Of a stretch of DNA of 14,134 nt, positions 1 to 6,472 are shown piece after piece. Under the pieces are notes generated by a model that had not been told where the DNA came from, searched no databases, and saw only the letters and a program-made list of their open reading frames with translations. The stretch comes from an uncultured Eubacteriales bacterium (lineage in GTDB: Bacteria > Bacillota > Clostridia > Oscillospirales > Oscillospiraceae). The position numbers were made by a program, and so were the translations under genes. Every line of letters starts with the position of its first letter. Position 1 is the stretch's first letter. The stretch covers positions 1 to 14,134 of the forward strand of contig CAUABY010000026.1 of assembly GCA_958427375.1 (NCBI GenBank), read 5' to 3'.

Positions 1-339
1 CAGTTCCGCCAGAATTGCGGGCAGCCACTGGCGCGCAACGCTGGAGTACGCGCCCAGCCGCAAAAGCGTGCCGTTTTTCTGGATGAGCCGCTCAACGCTC
101 TTTTTCAGCTCGTCCGAGCATCGCAAAAGCTCTTTCATCTGCGGCAGAAGCTCCCGCCCGGCGGGGGACAGCCGCACGCCGCCTTTGCTGCGCACTAATA
201 TCTTTACGCCCAGCTCATCCTCAAGAGAATTCATCATGTGTGTCAGCCCCGACTGAGTGTAGCCCAGCTCCTCCGCCGCCGCGGTCAGACTGCCCAGATC
301 CAGCGCTGTTAACAGCGCGCGTATTTTTTTAGTATCCAT
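1..339 (-). CDS. LysR-family transcriptional regulator, N-terminal part (cut by window edge)
   Basis: The reverse strand reads 113 codons from the ATG at 339-337 with no stop up to the left edge. The product begins MDTKKIRALLTALDLGSLTA and continues into a typical LysR winged helix-turn-helix: AAAEELGYTQSGLTHMMNSL (about residues 20-40) is the recognition region, and the LVRSKGGVRLSPAGRELLPQ stretch is the wing and start of the linker helix. Residues after about 90 (LLRLGAYSSVARQWLPAILA) enter the effector-binding domain, most of which lies outside the window. It is divergent from the sodium-dependent transporter at 533. LysR regulators often control the divergent neighbour, so that transporter is a candidate target; this is inference. 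The effector is unknown. Confidence 0.93.
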   Translation of the reverse strand, partial: MDTKKIRALLTALDLGSLTAAAEELGYTQSGLTHMMNSLEDELGVKILVRSKGGVRLSPAGRELLPQMKELLRCSDELKKSVERLIQKNGTLLRLGAYSSVARQWLPAILAEL

Positions 340-370
340 CTTTGTTAAAATATTCGCTTTCTCTCGAATT

Positions 371-388
371 TGGGTATTTTTTAGCCCA
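371..388. promoter_or_regulatory. Possible LysR-type binding site
   Basis: TGGG at 371-374 and CCCA at 385-388 form an inverted repeat around an AT-rich 10-base centre, and T371-A383 fits the loose T-N11-A form of LysR boxes. It lies about 30 bases upstream of the regulator start in the divergent spacer. The arms are short, so chance is a real alternative. Confidence 0.25.
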
Positions 389-448
389 TCTATTAGAAAA
401 ATTAATTATAACCATAATAAAAGCGCGTTTCTATAATCGCCCCTGCGA

Positions 449-457
449 TGCTATAAT
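449..457 (+). promoter_or_regulatory. Extended -10 promoter element for the transporter gene
   Basis: TG-C-TATAAT at 449-457 is a perfect extended -10 box. No good -35 hexamer lies 17-18 bases upstream, which extended -10 promoters can tolerate. A second TATAAT sits at 432-437. Transcription from the first would start near 464 and give a leader of about 70 bases. The spacer 340-532 holds nothing else I can support. Confidence 0.55.
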
Positions 458-532
458 GTTCATATATTCTTAACAACAGCAAATCGTGGAAATTGCGGAA
501 AAAAGTAAAATTTTTAGAAAAGAGGTATGGAA

Positions 533-2080
533 ATGGAAAACAAACGCAGTTCCTGGGGCAGTAATTTAGGATTTATCCTTGCTGCTGTCGGTTCCGCCGT
601 TGGCCTCGGCAATATCTGGGGCTTCCCGTACAAGATGGGTCGAAGCGGCGGCTTTACATTCTTGCTGGTTTACATCGTCCTCGCAATTATCGTCGGCTTG
701 ACCGTTATGGCAAGTGAGCTTGCCCTCGGCCGCAAGACCGGTACCGGCGTTGTCGGCGCTTACATGAAGGTCAGCAAAAAGTTCAAGTGGATTGGCTGGC
801 TCGGCGTTATCGCACCCTTCCTCATCATGAGCTTCTACTCCGTGCTCGGCGGCTACTGCATCCAGTACATGAGCTTGAACCTTGCCGAGCTGGGCTTCGG
901 CCTGAGCAACCTCTTCGGTTCCTCCATCACCGGCTCCAATACCTTCAGCTCCATGCTCACCAACCCGTTCGGCTGCGCGCTCTTCACGCTGCTGTTCATG
1001 GTCATCTGCATGCTGATAGTCAAGGGCGGCGTCGCAGGCGGTATCGAGAAGTTCAACAAGATCGGCATGCCCGCCCTGTTCGTGATGCTCATTGTCGTTA
1101 TCATCCGGGCCCTCACTCTTCCCAATGCTGTTGAAGGTCTCAAGTTTATGTTCGTCCCCGGCTACGCTGTCAAGGCCGGCTTCATCCCTGAGGCACCGGG
1201 TCTCATCAGCGTCCTCGGCACCGCCGGCGGCCAGATGTTCTTCTCCCTGTCTCTGGCAATGGGCGTTATGATTACATACGGCTCCTACCTGGGCAAGGAA
1301 GAGAACCTTGTCAAGAACTCCGGCGTCATCGTCTTTGCTGATACCGTTGTCGCTATCATGGCCGGTCTCGCCGTTATCCCCGCAGCTGTCGCAAACGGCA
1401 TCAACACCGGTATCCCCGTGGCTGAGATTAAGCTCAGCGGCCCGAACCTCCTCTTTGTCACTTTGCAGGATGTTTTCTCCAACATGGGCGCGAGCGGCCC
1501 GCTCTTCGGCGTTATCTTCTACCTGCTGGTCATCATCGCCGCTATCTCCTCCGCTATCTCCCTGATGGAAGTTATTTCGGCCTACTTCATCGACAAGCGC
1601 GCCGAATCCGGCAAGGCCAAGGAAAACGACCGTACCAAGGTTGTTCTCTGGGTCTCCTTCGTAATACTGCTTGAGGCTCTCCTTGTCGCGGTTGATGGTC
1701 TCGGCTCCAACGGCGTGTGGGTGCCTTTCCAGAAAACTCTGGGTGTTGGCACTTGGAACGACTGCTGGCTTGACTTCATGGATGCCTGGTCTGAAGGTAT
1801 CGCAATGCCTCTCGGCGCAATGCTGATGGCTTTGATGGTCGGCTGGGAGCTCAAGCCCGACTACCTGCTTGATGAAATCCACTCCGGTGAAAAGTCGAAG
1901 CTCTTCGACGTGTTCTACCGCGTGTGCATCAAGTGGCTGGTCGCCCCGATTATGGCCTTCGTGCTGGCCGGTCAGATGATTGACTTCTTCCCGGTCAACC
2001 CCACCATCATCTACTGCATCGCCTTTGGCCTGCTGGCTGTGTTCTTCATCTTCACCCTTGTGGGCAGGAAGAAAGAGTAA
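533..2080 (+). CDS. Sodium-dependent transporter of the NSS/SNF (LeuT-fold) family
   Basis: This 515-residue integral membrane protein is a sodium-coupled symporter, probably for an amino acid. The family signature AAVGSAVGLGNIWGFPY in TM1 (residues 17-33) carries the unwound Na+/substrate site, and FFSLSLAMGVMITYGSYL (about 236-253) matches the substrate-lining unwound TM6. About 12 hydrophobic segments are visible, with a long polar stretch between TM8 and TM9 (TGNDR-like charged loop near KRAESGKAKENDRTK). I start at ATG 533 rather than the in-frame ATG at 527, because AGAGG at 521-525 is 7 bases from the former and only 1 from the latter. Codon use is strongly biased to ATC, GTC, CTC and AAG, suggesting good expression. 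It is monocistronic, followed by a terminator, and divergent from a LysR gene. The substrate cannot be read from sequence. Confidence 0.95.
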   Translation: MENKRSSWGSNLGFILAAVGSAVGLGNIWGFPYKMGRSGGFTFLLVYIVLAIIVGLTVMASELALGRKTGTGVVGAYMKVSKKFKWIGWLGVIAPFLIMSFYSVLGGYCIQYMSLNLAELGFGLSNLFGSSITGSNTFSSMLTNPFGCALFTLLFMVICMLIVKGGVAGGIEKFNKIGMPALFVMLIVVIIRALTLPNAVEGLKFMFVPGYAVKAGFIPEAPGLISVLGTAGGQMFFSLSLAMGVMITYGSYLGKEENLVKNSGVIVFADTVVAIMAGLAVIPAAVANGINTGIPVAEIKLSGPNLLFVTLQDVFSNMGASGPLFGVIFYLLVIIAAISSAISLMEVISAYFIDKRAESGKAKENDRTKVVLWVSFVILLEALLVAVDGLGSNGVWVPFQKTLGVGTWNDCWLDFMDAWSEGIAMPLGAMLMALMVGWELKPDYLLDEIHSGEKSKLFDVFYRVCIKWLVAPIMAFVLAGQMIDFFPVNPTIIYCIAFGLLAVFFIFTLVGRKKE

Positions 2081-2116
2081 GCCTGCGCGGCACAGCGAAT
2101 AAACAAAACACAAATT

Positions 2117-2149
2117 AAACCGGCGGCAGTTCTGCCGCCGGTTTTTTTT
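2117..2149 (+). terminator. Intrinsic terminator after the transporter gene
   Basis: ACCGGCGGCAG at 2119-2129 pairs perfectly with CTGCCGCCGGT at 2132-2142 and runs into eight T residues. The AAA before the stem can pair with the first Ts. It lies 37 bases after the transporter stop and separates this unit from the hydrogenase genes. Confidence 0.95.
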
Positions 2150-2256
2150 AGCTCTCAGATAAGCTGCTCTTTTTTCGGCTTGGCGGTATTTATGTATTAA
2201 ATTTTCTAATCATATCATTTATATTATATAGTTAGAGCGCGTAAATTGCAATAATT

Positions 2257-2292
2257 TTCTTTCCCGCACTTGTGTATTAATGCGGGAAAGAA
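2257..2292. repeat. Perfect 12-bp inverted repeat
   Basis: TTCTTTCCCGCA at 2257-2268 and TGCGGGAAAGAA at 2281-2292 are exact reverse complements around a 12-base loop. No T-run follows on either strand, so it is not a simple intrinsic terminator. It sits 3 bases upstream of the next hairpin. Confidence 0.75.
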
Positions 2293-2295
2293 GCG

Positions 2296-2390
2296 GGCGG
2301 AATTTCGTTAGTTTTTCGTTGAACTCTCACAAAAATGCCTGTTGTAGGTGAAAATCGCTTAATTTTGCGTTTTTGTAAGCAAATTCCGCC
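2296..2390 (+). ncRNA. Candidate structured RNA element (two-tier hairpin), family unknown
   Basis: GGCGGAATTT at 2296-2305 pairs perfectly with AAATTCCGCC at 2381-2390. Inside, ACAAAAATGC at 2329-2338 pairs with GCGTTTTTGT at 2367-2376; its only non-Watson-Crick pair is U-G as + strand RNA and would be an A-C mismatch on the - strand. An apical AAAAT/ATTTT stem (2351-2355 with 2362-2366) closes the tip. It lies upstream of the hyp promoter, so it would be a separate transcript or a DNA-level repeat. No convincing promoter of its own is seen. A decayed mobile-element end is an alternative. Confidence 0.4.
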
Positions 2391-2438
2391 AGTTTGAGCG
2401 AAAAGACTTGCAAAAGAATGTTAATTAAATTACTTTTA

Positions 2439-2467
2439 TTGATTAAATTCGACCAAAGTCATATAAT
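2439..2467 (+). promoter_or_regulatory. Sigma-A-type promoter for the hyp operon
   Basis: TTGATT at 2439-2444, a 17-base spacer, and a perfect TATAAT at 2462-2467, preceded by an A/T-rich stretch resembling an UP element. Predicted start is near 2474, about 200 bases before hypF. Confidence 0.65.
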
Positions 2468-2553
2468 GTGAATTAGCATAATGTAAAAAACGCGAAGGCT
2501 CAAATCGCGGTGCTTTTGTGAGAAATTAATGTGGAATTTTTTGCAAAGAATTC

Positions 2554-2582
2554 TTGCGCATGCTGAGAACATGTATTATACT
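2554..2582 (+). promoter_or_regulatory. Second, weaker promoter candidate for the hyp operon
   Basis: TTGCGC at 2554-2559 and TATACT at 2577-2582 are 17 bases apart. The -10 matches consensus at five of six bases, the -35 at three. A further isolated TATAAT lies at 2590-2595. These would give a shorter leader and put the palindrome at 2608 just downstream of the start point. Confidence 0.35.
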
Positions 2583-2607
2583 GTTGTTATATAATTAACT
2601 ATCGTTT

Positions 2608-2625
2608 TGAATTGCGGACAATTCA
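2608..2625. promoter_or_regulatory. Operator-like palindrome ahead of hypF
   Basis: TGAATTG-CGGA-CAATTCA is a perfect 7-4-7 inverted repeat located 46 bases before the hypF start and just after the promoter-proximal -10 boxes. The TTG-N4-CAA core has the geometry of sites for dimeric regulators such as the FNR/CRP family, but does not match the FNR consensus TTGAT-N4-ATCAA exactly. The regulator is unknown. Confidence 0.4.
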
Positions 2626-2670
2626 GTCAAATGCCATCAATTATAATTATCTGTCATTGGGGAAGTAGCC

Positions 2671-4908
2671 GTGGAACGTCTTGAACTGAAAATACACGGA
2701 ATTGTACAGGGCGTGGGCTTCCGCCCGTTTGTACACAAGCTTGTGCGCGGCTTTGGGCTGAATGGCTATATCAAAAACACCTCCTCCGGCGTGGAGCTGG
2801 AGCTTGAGGGTGAGCGCGCCGTGCTTGAGAGCTTCGTGCGTGAGCTGCCCGAAAGAGCGCCGAAGCTTGCGGTTATAGAGCGAGTGGAGGAGAATTATTC
2901 CGCAAAGCTTAAAAATTTCAGCGGCTTTGAGATAAGAAAGAGCAAGACCGAGGCCGCGCGCAATACACTCATCTCGCCGGACATAGCCATCTGTGATGAC
3001 TGCCTGCGTGAGCTTTTCGATGAAAACGACAGGCGCTTCCGCTACCCGTTCATTAACTGCACCAACTGCGGCCCGCGCTTTACCATTATAAAAGATGTGC
3101 CCTATGACAGGGCAAAGACCTCCATGAGCGATTTTCCAATGTGCCCCGACTGCGGCGCGGAGTACAGCGACATTGAAAACCGGCGCTACCACGCCCAGCC
3201 GGACTGCTGCCCCGACTGCGGGCCGAGAGTGTTTTTCGTCGGTGAAGCCGGGACTGAACTGCCCGGCGACGCGATAGAGACGGCGCGGGAATATCTCAGG
3301 GCCGGGAAAATAATCGCGGTGAAAGGCCTTGGCGGCATGCACCTCGCCTGCCGCTGTGATGAGCCGGAGACCGCGCTGACCCTGCGGCGGCGCAAGCAGC
3401 GCGACGAAAAGCCCTTTGCCATAATGTGCCGCGACGCGGAGACGGCGAAGAAGCTGTGTTACATGGACGAGGCCGAGGAGAAGATACTCACCGGCTTTCG
3501 CCGCCCCATCGTGCTGCTGAGAAAGCGCGACAAAAACGCGCTGAGGCACATAAGCGAAAACGCCTATGTGGGCGTGATGCTCCCCTACACCCCGCTGCAC
3601 TACCTCCTTTTCGGCGCGGACATAGACATGCTCATCATGACCTCGGCAAACCTCTCCGACACGCCGATTATGTACAAAAACGATGAGGCGCTTGAGAAGC
3701 TCTCCGGCATTGCGGACGGGTTTTTGCTCCACAACCGCGACATTCAGACCCGCTGTGACGATTCACTCTGCTGGGTGCTGGACGGCAGGGAGTACCCCGC
3801 GCGCCGCTCCCGCGGCTATGTGCCCTTCCCCGTCAAGGTCGATGACAGCCACGGCAGCATACTCGCCTGCGGCGCCGAGCAGAAGGCAAGCTTCTGCCTG
3901 AGCAAGGACGACGACCTCTTCCCCGCACAGCATATCGGGGATTTGAAAAACTTTGAGACGCTTTCCAATTATGAGCGGCAGATAGTACACTTTGAGCGGC
4001 TTTTCGACATAGCGCCGCGCGCTGTCGCCTGTGATATGCACCCGGACTACATGTCCACCGCCTATGCCGCTGAGCGCGCCGAGCGTGAGGGCCTGCCACT
4101 TATCCAAGTGCAGCACCACCACGCGCATATGGCCGCCTGCATGGCGGACAATAATCTTGCGGGCGAGGTCATCGGCCTTGTGTGGGACGGCACCGGCTAC
4201 GGCACCGACGGCACGACCTGGGGCGCGGAGTGCTTCACGGGCGGCTATAAAGGCTTTGAGCGCGTGGGCAGCATCCGCCAAATCCCGCTTATCGGCGGCG
4301 ACAAGGTGACAAAGGAGAGCTTTCGCGCGGCATTCGCCCTGCTGCATGAATCCGGCTGTGATACATCGGGCATTGAGCTTGCCGATGTGCTTGAGCGTCA
4401 GCTTGCGGCTAAGCTCAACTGTCCGCTCTCCTCCGGCATGGGCCGCCTTTTCGACGGCGCGGCGGCGATACTGGGCATAAAGAGCCGCTGCAGCTATGAG
4501 GGGCAGGGCGCGATTTTGCTTGAAGCCGCCGCGGCTGAGGACGGCGGGCACTACCCCATAAGCTTTGAGGGCGAACCTTTCCGCTTTGACTGGCGGCCAA
4601 TGATACGCACGATGGTGGCGGACGCGGCCTGCGGCGTGGAGATTGGGCGCTGTGCCGCCCGCTTTATGAACACGCTCGTTGAGCTTGCCGCCGCGCAGTG
4701 CGTGCGCGCGCGGGAGCTGAGGGGCCTTGACCGCGTGGTGCTCTCCGGCGGAAGCTTTCAGAATATGTATATAATGGAGCGCCTGCCAAAAAGGCTCAAA
4801 GCCGAGGGCTTTGAGGTCTACCACCACAGCCGCGTGTCGACAAATGACGAGGGGCTCGCGCCCGGCCAGATAATGATAGCGCTTAATTCGTTGACAAAGT
4901 CATCCTGA
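2671..4908 (+). CDS. hypF: Carbamoyltransferase HypF, [NiFe]-hydrogenase maturation
   Basis: HypF takes the carbamoyl group from carbamoyl phosphate and, using ATP, passes it to the C-terminal cysteine of HypE, the first step in making the cyanide ligands of the [NiFe] site. At 745 residues it has the full family length and domain order. The acylphosphatase domain shows GIVQGVGFRPF (10-20). Two zinc fingers use C108/C111/C130/C133 and C158/C161/C180/C183. The YrdC-like domain includes KPFAIMCR (247-254) and TSANLSDTPI (324-333). The Kae1-like domain has the metal-binding HHHAH (482-486), GTGYGTDGTTWGAE (507-520), SSGMGRLFD (587-595) and LSGGSFQN (691-698). The start is GTG at 2671, seven bases after GGGGAAG. 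It opens the hypFCDE cluster. The last residues (SLTKSS) and the stop lie inside a palindromic repeat, so the original C-terminus may have been altered. Confidence 0.97.
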   Translation: MERLELKIHGIVQGVGFRPFVHKLVRGFGLNGYIKNTSSGVELELEGERAVLESFVRELPERAPKLAVIERVEENYSAKLKNFSGFEIRKSKTEAARNTLISPDIAICDDCLRELFDENDRRFRYPFINCTNCGPRFTIIKDVPYDRAKTSMSDFPMCPDCGAEYSDIENRRYHAQPDCCPDCGPRVFFVGEAGTELPGDAIETAREYLRAGKIIAVKGLGGMHLACRCDEPETALTLRRRKQRDEKPFAIMCRDAETAKKLCYMDEAEEKILTGFRRPIVLLRKRDKNALRHISENAYVGVMLPYTPLHYLLFGADIDMLIMTSANLSDTPIMYKNDEALEKLSGIADGFLLHNRDIQTRCDDSLCWVLDGREYPARRSRGYVPFPVKVDDSHGSILACGAEQKASFCLSKDDDLFPAQHIGDLKNFETLSNYERQIVHFERLFDIAPRAVACDMHPDYMSTAYAAERAEREGLPLIQVQHHHAHMAACMADNNLAGEVIGLVWDGTGYGTDGTTWGAECFTGGYKGFERVGSIRQIPLIGGDKVTKESFRAAFALLHESGCDTSGIELADVLERQLAAKLNCPLSSGMGRLFDGAAAILGIKSRCSYEGQGAILLEAAAAEDGGHYPISFEGEPFRFDWRPMIRTMVADAACGVEIGRCAARFMNTLVELAAAQCVRARELRGLDRVVLSGGSFQNMYIMERLPKRLKAEGFEVYHHSRVSTNDEGLAPGQIMIALNSLTKSS

Positions 4909-5059
4909 CTTTGCCAACGAGAAAGCTTGCACTACATTCGCTGCCTCAATGCGCGCCTGCGGCGCACATTTCGACACTCATTCCGCGAGAAGAGTTTTCT
5001 GCGACGTACACGCCGTCGCAGAAAACGATTTGAATTATTTTTTCGCTGCGGCGAAAAAA
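4889..5059. repeat. Cluster of four palindromes overlapping the end of hypF
   Basis: Four hairpins lie in a row: 4889-4919 (14-bp stem with one A-C mismatch, loop TCC); 4948-4970 (AATGCGCGCC/GGCGCACATT, one mismatch); 4994-5026 (GTTTTCTGCGACG/CGTCGCAGAAAAC, perfect 13 bp); 5038-5059 (TTTTTTCGC/GCGAAAAAA, perfect 9 bp). The first contains the hypF stop codon. Dense short palindromes between genes of one operon fit a dispersed intergenic repeat of REP/MITE type, or an mRNA processing or stability element. No transposase is seen. The rest of the hypF-hypC spacer holds only the hypC ribosome binding site. Confidence 0.65.
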
Positions 5060-5136
5060 CTCTGCGAGGCTTTATCTAAAAATTCAGTATTAAGCATCGT
5101 TTGCATTGCCAATGTAGGGCAGATTGGAGAATAAAT

Positions 5137-5364
5137 ATGTGTCTTGCAATACCACTTAAATTGGTGGAGATAAACGGCAACAAGGCCATAGGTGAGGCGA
5201 TGGGGATGCAGCGCGAACTGCGTGTGGACTTCATCAGCGAGCCGAAGCTGGGAGAGTATGTGATAGTACACGCCGGGTTTGCCATTGAGCGGCTGGGTGA
5301 GAAGCAGGCGCTTGAGGATTTGGAGAGCTGGGGGGAGGTTGCCGATGCGCTCGGACATCTCTGA
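5137..5364 (+). CDS. hypC: Hydrogenase maturation chaperone HypC
   Basis: HypC is a small chaperone that works with HypD to carry the Fe(CN)2CO group and hand it to the apo large subunit. The 75-residue product starts MCLAIPLKLVEI; Cys2, exposed after removal of Met1, is the essential iron-binding residue of the family. The OB-fold core VDFISEPKLGEYVIVHAGFA (about 29-48) is typical. The start at ATG 5137 is set by GGAGA at 5126-5130 and by the family's invariant MC N-terminus; longer in-frame readings begin upstream at TTG and should be discarded. Its end overlaps hypD by 20 bases, implying translational coupling. Here it probably serves the hydrogenase large subunit encoded downstream. Confidence 0.97.
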   Translation: MCLAIPLKLVEINGNKAIGEAMGMQRELRVDFISEPKLGEYVIVHAGFAIERLGEKQALEDLESWGEVADALGHL

Positions 5365-6412
5365 GCTTTTAAAGGCCATCAGCACACTGCCGGTCGGCAG
5401 GGTGAAGCTGATGGAGGTCTGCGGTACGCACACCATGGCGATTGCCAAATCCGGCATCCGCTCCATGCTGCCGGAGAATGTGCAGCTTTTGAGCGGGCCG
5501 GGCTGTCCGGTCTGCGTGACCCCGGCGGAGACTATGGACGCGGTTTTAGCTCTTGCCATGCGCCCGGATGTGATAATCGCGAGCTATGGCGACATGATAC
5601 GTGTGCCGGGCAGCAGACGCGGCGAGAGCCTGCAGCGCGCACGCGCGCTCGGCGCGAGGGTGGAGGTTGTCTACTCCCCCGTGGACGCGGTGGAGCTTGC
5701 CAGGCGCGAGCCGGACAAAGAGGTGGTTTTCCTCGGCGTCGGTTTTGAGACGACTGCCCCCGGCACCGCCGCCGCCGTGCTGACGGCGCGCGAAGAGGGC
5801 GTGGGGAATTTCAGCGTGTGGTCGATGCTCAAAAGCGTTGAGCCCGCGCTCAGGGCGCTCATCGCCTCAGAAGATTTTGACGTACAGGGTTTTATCTGTC
5901 CGGGGCATGTGGCGTCTATAATCGGCGCGCGCGGCTTTGAGTTTCTGCCGCGCGAGTACGGCGTCCCGGCGGTTGTGGCCGGGTTTGAGCCAGAGGATAT
6001 ACTGCTCACGGTCTATAAGCTTCTAAAGCAGCTTGCCGAGGGCAGGGCGGAGCTTGAAAACGCCTATCCGCGCGCGGTGAGCTATGATGGAAACTTAATC
6101 GCGCAGAGGATGCTTGAAAGCTCCTTTGAGCTGCGCCGGGACAACTGGCGCGGCCTCGGCGATATAGAGAAAAGCGGCTTTGGCCTGAAAGACGGGCTTG
6201 CCGATTTTGACGCGGAGCGAAAGCTCGGCATCACGCCCGCTTCGATATGCGCGCCCACGGCCTGCCGCTGCGGCGATGTAATCTGCGGACGGCTCAGACC
6301 GCAGGGCTGCCCGATGTTCGGCAGGGCCTGCACGCCGGAGGACCCGGTGGGCCCGTGCATGGTGTCCTCGGAGGGGGCCTGCGCGGCGGCGTATAAATAC
6401 CAGACGGTATGA
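5345..6412 (+). CDS. hypD: Hydrogenase maturation protein HypD (Fe-S scaffold)
   Basis: HypD is the iron-sulfur protein that, in complex with HypC and receiving cyanide from HypE, builds the Fe(CN)2CO moiety. The 355-residue product has the family hallmarks: KLMEVCGTHT with C26 (21-30), GPGCPVCVTP with C54 and C57 (51-60), the GFICPGHVASIIG segment, and a cysteine-rich C-terminus (TACRCGDVICGRLRPQGCPM followed by GPCMVSSEGACAA) that holds the 4Fe-4S cluster. I start at ATG 5345, six bases after GGAGG at 5334-5338, giving MRSDISELLK; a longer frame runs back inside hypC but has no support. The start lies within hypC (20-base overlap), as is common for this pair. All expected cysteines are present. 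Confidence 0.97.
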   Translation: MRSDISELLKAISTLPVGRVKLMEVCGTHTMAIAKSGIRSMLPENVQLLSGPGCPVCVTPAETMDAVLALAMRPDVIIASYGDMIRVPGSRRGESLQRARALGARVEVVYSPVDAVELARREPDKEVVFLGVGFETTAPGTAAAVLTAREEGVGNFSVWSMLKSVEPALRALIASEDFDVQGFICPGHVASIIGARGFEFLPREYGVPAVVAGFEPEDILLTVYKLLKQLAEGRAELENAYPRAVSYDGNLIAQRMLESSFELRRDNWRGLGDIEKSGFGLKDGLADFDAERKLGITPASICAPTACRCGDVICGRLRPQGCPMFGRACTPEDPVGPCMVSSEGACAAAYKYQTV

Positions 6413-6427
6413 GAGGGATTTCAGGCG

Positions 6428-6455
6428 GTCAAAAAGTCCTGCGCGGACTTATGAC
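6428..6455. repeat. Short hairpin between hypD and hypE
   Basis: AAGTCC (6434-6439) and GGACTT (6445-6450) form a perfect stem around TGCGC, extended by GTCA (6428-6431) and TGAC (6452-6455). It occupies most of the 60-base gap. No T-run follows, so it looks like an mRNA structure rather than a terminator. Confidence 0.5.
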
Positions 6456-6472
6456 GGCTCGGAGGCTATGGA

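Larger units (their letters stand above)
2150..2670. other. 521-base AT-rich non-coding spacer before hypF
   Basis: No plausible gene is seen on either strand. From left to right it holds an AT-rich stretch (2180-2256), a perfect 12-bp inverted repeat (2257-2292), a second large hairpin (2296-2390), an AT-rich run of UP-element type (2420-2440), a promoter (2439-2467), a near-palindrome around GAATTC (2544-2558), a second promoter candidate (2554-2582), an extra TATAAT at 2590-2595, and an operator-like palindrome (2608-2625). The leader of the hyp operon would be about 80-200 nt depending on the promoter used. Confidence 0.8.

Noticed and set aside
566..2113. 515-codon open frame antisense to the transporter
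   Set aside because: It mirrors codon bias of the real gene; its product is a low-complexity H/E/D/G-rich sequence with no recognisable fold, while the + strand gives a clear NSS transporter.
4949..5134. Small + strand ORF in the hypF-hypC gap (61 codons)
   Set aside because: Lies entirely within the palindrome cluster, has no ribosome binding site, and its composition follows the hairpins.
5101..5136. Longer HypC start at TTG 5101
   Set aside because: HypC needs Cys as residue 2; ATG 5137 gives MCLAIP and has a ribosome binding site.
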